Below are positions 43,501 to 49,312 of a DNA stretch of 49,312 bases, piece by piece; positions within the stretch are counted from its first letter, which is position 1, and every line of letters begins with the position of its first letter. A program made the position numbers and the translations under genes. The DNA is taken from positions 1 to 49,312 of the forward strand of contig JAKSYS010000481.1 in the NCBI GenBank assembly GCA_022925895.1. Direction: 5' to 3'. Origin of the DNA: Fragilaria crotonensis. Its lineage: Eukaryota; Bacillariophyta; Fragilariophyceae; Fragilariales; Fragilariaceae. The notes below the pieces were generated by a model. The model was not told the origin of the DNA, did not search any database, and worked only from the letters and a program-made list of their open reading frames with translations.

Positions 43501-44731
43501 GCAATCACCTGGCCGACTGCATGCGGCATCTCGGTTGGACATCGTGTATGGCCGACCCGGATGTGTGGTTGAAGCCGGAAATCCGAGCGCTTGATGGACA
43601 CAAGTACTACGCGTACTGTCTCTTGTATGTCGACGACATACTTGTCGTCCACCACGATGCGTTGCGTTCGCTGAAAGAGATTGACCACTTCTTCAAGACG
43701 AAGGAAGGCTCGATCGGCGACCCTGAGTTTTATCTTGGGGCCAAACTCCGTGGGACGACATTACCCAACGGAGTTCACGCGTGGTCCATGTCGTCCAGCA
43801 AGTACATCCAAGCGGCGGTTGCTAACGTAAAGGCATACCATCGACAGAATTACCCGAACTATCAATGGACCAAACGAACGAGTGGCCCATTTCCGATCAA
43901 TTATGCACCTGAACTGGATACGACGCCAGAACTCAGTGCAAAGGACGCAACGTTTTACCAATCGCAAGTTGGTGTGTTACGTTGGTGTGTTGAACTGGGA
44001 CGGATCGATATAATCACCGAAGTATCCGAACTTGCTTCCTTTTTAGCGTTACCCAGACAAGGGCACTTGGAAGCGGTATTTCATATGTTCAACTATCTGG
44101 AAAAGAAACACAACGCACGCATTGTCTTCGATCCTAGCTACCCGACTGTGGACTTGACGGTGTTCAAGGAATGCGATTGGAAAGCGTTCTATGGGACGTG
44201 AAAGAAGCGATACCGCCCAATGCACCTACTCCAAGAGGAAAGGATGTAGATCTTCGTATGTTCGTTGACTCCGATCACGCAGGTGATAAGAAGACACGAC
44301 GTTCACGAACTGGGTTCCTGATCTACCTCAACATGTCACCTATTACCTGGTACTCGAAGAAACAGGCGACGATTGAGACTAGTGTCTTCGGGGCGGAATT
44401 CGTAGCCATGAAACAGGGAATGGAAGCACTCCGTGGAATACGGTACAAGCTTCGAATGATGGGTGTGGAGTTGGCTGGTCCCTCATATATCTACGGGGAC
44501 AACATGTCAGTCATTCATAATACCCAGCGACCCGAATCGGTTTTAAAGAAGAAATCGAATGCCGTTTGCTACCATGCCGTGCGTGAGGCGGTTGCAATGG
44601 GCGAGTGCCTAACTGGACATGTCTCTACGCATGACAATCCGGCTGACATCTGCACGAAGATAATCCCAGGTGGACAGAAACGCGATCACCTGGTGGGATT
44701 GATCTTATATGACATTACCGATCACAATTGA
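40600..44731 (+). CDS. pol: Element B pol polyprotein, frame-disrupted
   Basis: Continues in the Gag frame after the UGA. The protease has TDLDSHADQCAVG. The pre-integrase region is NWGIDKATAFRTVNATTQRG. The integrase has its first Asp in DCFTDT, its second in TMVMDGAQEQ and its Glu in NAAEAAIRELKRG, then WYEWVMFRD. A chromodomain-like stretch (KGWKLCVEWKDGSTSWERLA) is followed by reverse transcriptase with LLYVDDILVVHH, then RNase H (FVDSDHAGDKKTRRSRTG, YIYGDNMSVIHN), ending at TGA 44729-44731. Frame changes lie at about 41520-41740 (several), near 42690 and near 44190. Within each open segment there are no stops. Confidence 0.88.
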
Positions 44732-44859
44732 TGACCCCCTCTAAGAGGTTCGCAGGTTACTATGGGTTCCCTTGTTGTTAATTAGAACAACTAAATGTCA
44801 TTGTGAGTCGATCGACGACCTAACGTTCCCATCTAATGCGCTCGTTAGATCGAGGGGAC
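44732..44859 (+). other. Element B 3' untranslated segment with polypurine-like tract
   Basis: It ends AGATCGAGGGGAC directly before the 3' LTR. The GAGGGGA run is the plus-strand primer candidate. Confidence 0.55.
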
Positions 44860-45027
44860 TGATTAAAGGGACACGATAAAACTATGATACGTACGGTATA
44901 AATTGGGTACAGTGTGCGAGGCACCGTACCGATAATTACGATGTGCGACTGAAGTGCGACTGGGTGTTTTACATCGTTTATATTTCGAGATGTCGTTACT
45001 TTACCGTCTATCGTACGCTTTTAGTCA
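44860..45027 (+). repeat. Element B 3' LTR (168 bp)
   Basis: Starts TGATTAAAGGGACACG and ends TTTTAGTCA, followed by ACAA, the target duplication. Confidence 0.95.
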
Positions 45028-45182
45028 ACAAGGAAGGATCCCAACACATGGGCATTGAGCACATGCCCCTTGTGATCCTCCCTGCGACACACAATTCACA
45101 ATTCCATCGCTCCCTGCTACTAGCTTGCTCGATCTACTACTTCAACTCCGTTCACTCTAGCATTCCTTTTCGTTTCACAAAC

Positions 45183-45563
45183 ATGTCTTCGGAACGCAGA
45201 CCCGGTGTGGCGAGTGCTGCCGAATTGCAAGAGTTTATTGCTGCCGCCGGTGACAAGCTTGTTGTTATCGATACTCGCAATCCAAATTTTGATGTGGAAC
45301 CGGACGACGAGGCGACTGTTGCAGTAGCACCACTTCCCAATCCCGAGACTCGTCCTCGGGCACAGCTACTGACGTTTGATCGTACGACCAATACGTTGCC
45401 CCTGCCAGATGTGGATAAGGATTCCTATATCATTACCCACTGTGGCGCCGGAGGACGGGGAAACGAGGCCAAGAAGTATTTGGAGGAGCATGGGTTCAAG
45501 AATGTCATCAACGGAGGTGGACCGAAGGAGAAGGAGCTTTGGGAGCTATATGGTGACAAATAA
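45183..45563 (+). CDS. Single-domain rhodanese-like protein, paralogue 2
   Basis: 126 aa, unbroken, starting MSSERRPGVASAAELQEF. It keeps the active-site loop with Cys (HCGAGGRGNEAKKYLEEHG) and the NVINGGGPKEKELWELYGDK tail. This is a close paralogue of the gene at 28001, with conserved sequence on both sides, so the duplication included regulatory DNA. Element B sits 155 bp upstream of the ATG. An in-frame extension into the LTR exists but is not shared by the other copies, so I start at the conserved ATG. Confidence 0.88.
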   Translation: MSSERRPGVASAAELQEFIAAAGDKLVVIDTRNPNFDVEPDDEATVAVAPLPNPETRPRAQLLTFDRTTNTLPLPDVDKDSYIITHCGAGGRGNEAKKYLEEHGFKNVINGGGPKEKELWELYGDK

Positions 45564-46440
45564 GCTATAAAAGTGCGATTTGCAATCTGGAATTCAGCTC
45601 CTGTTGTTTCGACTAGGTTGAGTGTCGTGTTACTCCATCATGGCGCTGTCGTTGTCCTCGTCGAATCTTGGGAGGTGTCGATTCCTGTTGATTGCTGCGG
45701 ATCCTATTACGGTCTACTTGGTGTGAATACAATACATAGGACATCCTTAGAACTCGTAAGAGTACCGAGGCAAAGAGCAGTGCTGTATTTCCAGTGCCTA
45801 TCTCACGCGGAAGGCAAAGGGAAACTCTTTGGTTGCGTCGGTGATGACTTAATGCAGCGCGACGGCGCGACGCGTACTACGAGTACTGGTAATAGGTCTT
45901 GCAGCAGGTGGTGACAACTTTGATACATGTACTCGGAGCGGTGGAAGGTGCAAGATAAGACGCGCCCAAGATACGATCATGATTGCTACAGTATCGAGTA
46001 CATGTATGATATGAGATATGTATATCATAAACCTACGCCAAGCTACAAGTCTACCGTATGGACAATCACTTACCAGTATACTCCGTATACAGTACTCCGG
46101 AATACCGGAGTATGTACATATCTACGGGTAGTACTACTCATCTACTGTGGTACCCGAGTACTTGTACTCATCATCTCATCAGATCGCAAACCCATCGACA
46201 TCATGAAAACGAGAACACTGATGCTTTTGTGGAATACTCCAGTGCATTCAACTCCTCCAACCTGCAACAGAGGCTTGTGATCTTCTCGAGGAAACTGGCA
46301 ATCGGCTATCCAGAATATTGGAAAAAGAGAAAGGATCCTACAATTTGAACATGTTCTTATCATCCTCCCTACGACGCATTATTCCATCTACAGCTGCTCG
46401 TGCTGCGACTTACACTCCGTCTCAAATCTTCCGTTTCAAC
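45564..46440. other. Intergenic region between rhodanese genes 2 and 3
   Basis: The first ~350 bp are shared with the regions after genes 1 and 3. The stretch 46060-46180 is rich in GTAC words (GGAATACCGGAGTATGTAC, GTACTACTC). The last ~130 bp match the relic at 18411. No other gene is seen. Confidence 0.45.
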
Positions 46441-46824
46441 ATGTCGTCGTCGGATCGCAAACCTGGGATGGCAAGTCCTTCCGAATTGCGAGAGTTCATT
46501 GCTGCCGCCGGCGACAAACTCGTCATTGTCGATGTCCGCAATCCAAATTTTGATGTGGAACCGGGAGACGCGAGATCTGTCGCACTAGCACCACTTCCGA
46601 ATCCCGAGACTCGACCCCGGGCGCAGCTACTGACCTTTGATCGAAACACCAGTACCATTCCCTTGCCGGATGCTGATAAGGGTGCCTATATTATAACACA
46701 CTGCGCAGCCGGATTCCGGGGAAGCGATGCCAAGAAGTATTTGGAGCAACATGGGTTCAAGAATGTCATCAATGGAGGTGGGCCGACGGAGAAGGAGCTT
46801 TGGGAGCTATATGGTGACAAGTAA
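46441..46824 (+). CDS. Single-domain rhodanese-like protein, paralogue 3
   Basis: 127 aa, unbroken, starting MSSSDRKPGMASPSELREF. The active-site loop is HCAAGFRGSDAKKYLEQHG, with the Cys retained but the loop changed from GAGSRG or GAGGRG to AAGFRG. This loop sets substrate preference in rhodaneses, so its specificity may differ from that of its two sisters. It is 877 bp downstream of paralogue 2, same strand. The relic after beta-propeller copy 1 is closest to this copy. Confidence 0.88.
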   Translation: MSSSDRKPGMASPSELREFIAAAGDKLVIVDVRNPNFDVEPGDARSVALAPLPNPETRPRAQLLTFDRNTSTIPLPDADKGAYIITHCAAGFRGSDAKKYLEQHGFKNVINGGGPTEKELWELYGDK

Positions 46825-47701
46825 GCTAGAAAAGTGCGATCTGCAATCTGAATTACAATCTTTTGTCGAGTTATGCATCGTGGTGGTGTCACTGTTTTTG
46901 TGACTCTCGTTGAATCTTGGGAGGTGTCGATTCGTGTTGGCTGCTGCGGATCCCATTGAGATCTACGCCGCGTGTGTGCAGTTGTATCCTTGGAACACGC
47001 TCGAGTACCAAGGCATGGAGCGCTTAGCAGTATTTTCAGTTCCTATCTCCGGCGGATGCCAAGCGAAACTCTTCGGTCGCAGGTTGCGTTGGTTTTGACT
47101 GTATCTGTGGCTCAATGTTGAGTACTTCGACCGGTAGTATGTCTAGTAGCAGCAGGTGCTACCTAAACAATGCTTCCATTGTTCCCTCGCAGTCGAAAGA
47201 TGTATGATAGAATGATAGATGATGTCGATGATTGATCATGGACGAAGTGCACGATGGAACAATGACATCCTGGTAATGCCAGCACCCAATTTGCTCAGTG
47301 TATCATACGTATGATATTAGCAGTTGTTAGTAATGGTACCTGGTACCTGGTAGCAATTCACAGCAACGATAGCATACTCGTGCATTGGGGTCTACCTGGT
47401 ACTGTGGTATTGTTTAGCATGTCAGAGAGTATCATACAATCATACAGTACCACAGGTCAGAATTTGAATTTTGAATTCTTTATATATATATAGGTACAAG
47501 TGAATCGTGAATTAATCGACGCGCATGGAGGGATATGGAACATGCATGCACAATGCACACTGTATGCCTCGCGCTTAGATTCGTGCAAGATTTCAAGTTA
47601 AGATTTCGTTGTCATTTGTTCCTCGCATGGCATTCCCGAGACGACCTTTGTTGAACTTCCATCCAACACACAACACGCCATCGAATAGAGTATAAAACAA
47701 A
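46825..47701. other. Intergenic region upstream of the ankyrin gene
   Basis: The first ~350 bp carry the 3' flank shared by the rhodanese paralogues. GTAC words recur at 47330-47460 (GGTACCTGGTACCTGGTAG). A TATATATATATA run lies at about 47482-47493. No gene is seen. Confidence 0.45.
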
Positions 47702-49312
47702 ATGACTGCACTAACGTATAAAGATAGACAATTGCTCTCGAACGCCGAAGATGGGAATGTGGACGGCGTTCGTAGGCTATTGCAAAACGGCGCCAATGCG
47801 AATGCCAAAGATAAACACGGGTTCACACCGCTATATTTGGCCTGCCTGTTTGGCCACGTTGACGTTGCTCGCGCATTGTTGGAACATGAAACTGTGGACG
47901 TGAATGCAACATCTAAAAAGAATGGTAATACTCCCCTTATGCTGGCCAGTTCTGGTGGTCACATTGAAATTGTTTGCGAATTGTTGAAGCAAGATTCGAT
48001 CAATGTGCATGCCAAGAATAACGACGGAATCACTTCCTTCATAACAGCCTGCGCTGGTGGTCACCTGGATGTTATCTGCGAATTACTAAAACAAGAGAAT
48101 TTGATTGCCAGTGCGAAATGCAATGGAGGGATGACATCGCTCATGATGGCCAGCGCTCATGGTCATGTTGCCGCTGTTCGCAAATTGTTGCAACAAGAGG
48201 GTGTGAATGTGAATGACAAGTGCAACAGTGGTGACACTGCTCTTATGTATGCCAGCATTGTCGGTCATGTAGACGTCGTTTGCGAATTATTGAAACACAA
48301 GGATCTGGATGTACATGCAAAATCAAGTCACGGAAGGACACCCCTCATGGTGGCCAGCTCTCACGGCCGTCTTGAAGTTGTCCGCAAATTGATAAGACAA
48401 GAGACTGCTGACGTGAATGACAAAACGGAGGATGGCCTCACATGCCTCATGTTGGCCTGCCAGGGTGGTCATGTTGACGTTGTTTGTGAACTGCTAAAGC
48501 AAAAGAACATCGAAGTCAATGTCAAGTGTCCTAGTGACGGCACCACGTCCCTCATGTTGGCCAGCGCTGGCGGTCATCATGCCGTTGTTTGCGAATTGTT
48601 GAAACACGAGCACATTGACGTGAATGCTCAAAATCATAGGCGGAGAACAGCCCTCGCAATGGCATGCACTTTTAGCCCGTGGAATGTTATTTGCGAACTG
48701 TTGAAAGACGAGAGAGTAGACGTCAGTGTCCGAGATCGATTTCGTTTCGCATACTGTTTTCATTTGGCTTGCAAAGGCGGTCATTTGGAAACTGTTCGCG
48801 AATTACTGAAACGTAAAGCAGTGGATGTCAATGGCAAAACACCACTCAACACGATGCCCCTGCTGCATTTCGCATTGGAGTCTGAAAACTTGGCAGTGTT
48901 CTGTGAGTTTTTGAGACACGACGAGGTTGACGTGAATGTCAAAGATCGAAACGGTGACACTCCCCTTATCATTTGCAGCAAAAGTGGTCGCCATGATGTG
49001 GTTTGCGAGTTGTTGAAACACGAGCGGGTGGAAGTGAATGCCAAAACTACGAAAGGCAACACCGCCTTGATCGAAGCCAGCAGAAATGGCCATTTGAACA
49101 TTGTTTGTGAGTTGTTGAGACACAACAACGTTGACATCAATGCCTGCAATGACCTGAACGAAACAGCCCTTCATTTGGCTAGTGTATTGGGCCATCTGGG
49201 GATTGTTGGCGAACTGTTGAAGGCTAAGAATTTGGATGTGAACGCTGCCAACATACACCGCGAGACCGCTCTTTTTGTGCCGTCAAGGGCGGCAATGGTA
49301 GTGTTGTTCGTG
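47702..49312 (+). CDS. Ankyrin-repeat protein, 3' end beyond the window
   Basis: Open from ATG 47702 to the window edge, 537 codons. After a short N-terminus (MTALTYKDRQLLSNAEDG) there are about 15 ankyrin repeats of 33-34 residues, such as NTPLMLASSGGHIEIVCELL and DTALMYASIVGHVDVVCELL. Almost every unit keeps the phrase VCELLK or VRKLL, so the array is homogeneous and likely expanded recently. Ankyrin arrays bind proteins; no catalytic or membrane domain is visible in this part. A one-base loss near 49278 (GTGCC where repeats predict GTGGCC) spoils the last repeat. There is no signal peptide, so it is probably intracellular. Confidence 0.88.
   Translation, partial: MTALTYKDRQLLSNAEDGNVDGVRRLLQNGANANAKDKHGFTPLYLACLFGHVDVARALLEHETVDVNATSKKNGNTPLMLASSGGHIEIVCELLKQDSINVHAKNNDGITSFITACAGGHLDVICELLKQENLIASAKCNGGMTSLMMASAHGHVAAVRKLLQQEGVNVNDKCNSGDTALMYASIVGHVDVVCELLKHKDLDVHAKSSHGRTPLMVASSHGRLEVVRKLIRQETADVNDKTEDGLTCLMLACQGGHVDVVCELLKQKNIEVNVKCPSDGTTSLMLASAGGHHAVVCELLKHEHIDVNAQNHRRRTALAMACTFSPWNVICELLKDERVDVSVRDRFRFAYCFHLACKGGHLETVRELLKRKAVDVNGKTPLNTMPLLHFALESENLAVFCEFLRHDEVDVNVKDRNGDTPLIICSKSGRHDVVCELLKHERVEVNAKTTKGNTALIEASRNGHLNIVCELLRHNNVDINACNDLNETALHLASVLGHLGIVGELLKAKNLDVNAANIHRETALFVPSRAAMVVLFV

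Larger units (their letters stand above)
38421..45027 (+). mobile_element. LTR retrotransposon B, Ty1/copia CoDi-like
   Basis: A 6.6-kb element with 168-bp LTRs (38421-38588 and 44860-45027) that differ at two positions and start TG and end CA. ACAA stands on both sides (38417-38420 and 45028-45031), a 4-bp target duplication. Gag and pol lie between, in copia order, with several frame changes. It inserted 155 bp upstream of the start of rhodanese gene 2, so it may have displaced that gene's promoter. Only 156 bp separate it from element A, which points the other way. Confidence 0.92.

Noticed and set aside
47691-47697. TATAAAA just before the ankyrin gene
   Set aside because: It ends 4 nt before the ATG, too close to be a TATA box.
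48494-49258. Overlapping minus-strand frames opposite the ankyrin array
   Set aside because: Antisense shadows of a highly repetitive sense gene.

Overview
The window looks like nuclear DNA of a diatom, probably a pennate one. The evidence is two Ty1/copia elements of the CoDi type known from diatoms, short GT-AG introns (76 to 330 nt), a ClpP with a signal-peptide-like first exon, and otherwise eukaryotic gene structure. I saw no rRNA, tRNA, CRISPR array or plastid gene cluster. Most coding genes here, and both retrotransposons, are broken by isolated one- or two-base frame changes. These mostly lie in or beside homopolymers, and few true nonsense codons accompany them, so I read most as sequencing or assembly indels rather than gene death. 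The three rhodanese genes are unbroken.

Left part (1-13.7 kb). A three-exon ClpP protease gene (+) converges on an Arc1/EMAPII-type tRNA-binding protein (-). A GTAC-rich intergenic stretch follows, with a 117-bp tandem duplication and a Cys-rich exon-like relic. Next come a soluble-guanylate-cyclase homologue (H-NOX, HNOBA, coiled coil and cyclase, 726 aa, one intron) and a long coiled-coil protein whose last 297 bp are tandemly duplicated.

Middle part (13.7-31.4 kb). A segment of about 3.1 kb with a membrane-anchored beta-propeller gene occurs twice as a direct repeat, 9.1 kb apart (15.2-18.3 and 24.3-27.5 kb). Each copy is followed by a small rhodanese-domain gene, decayed after copy 1 and intact after copy 2. 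The DNA between the copies is a graveyard: an unrecognised decayed minus-strand gene, a reverse-transcriptase-type RNase H/zinc-finger fragment inserted into it and bounded by 58-bp direct repeats, and a 781-bp PIF/Harbinger-like MITE with TTA target duplications. From 28.4 to 31.36 kb I see only weak fragments.

Right part (31.4-49.3 kb). Two CoDi-like copia retrotransposons lie side by side in opposite orientation. Element A (-, 31.6-38.3 kb) has identical 167-bp LTRs. Element B (+, 38.4-45.0 kb) has 168-bp TG...CA LTRs and a 4-bp target duplication, and it landed about 155 bp upstream of a second rhodanese gene. A third rhodanese gene follows at 46.4 kb. The window ends inside an ankyrin-repeat gene of at least 537 codons.

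Candidates for a closer look: the diatom haem-sensor guanylate cyclase with an altered haem-propionate motif, the beta-propeller/rhodanese duplication cluster, the in-frame UGA between gag and pol in both retrotransposons, and the 58-bp duplication around the RNase H fragment.
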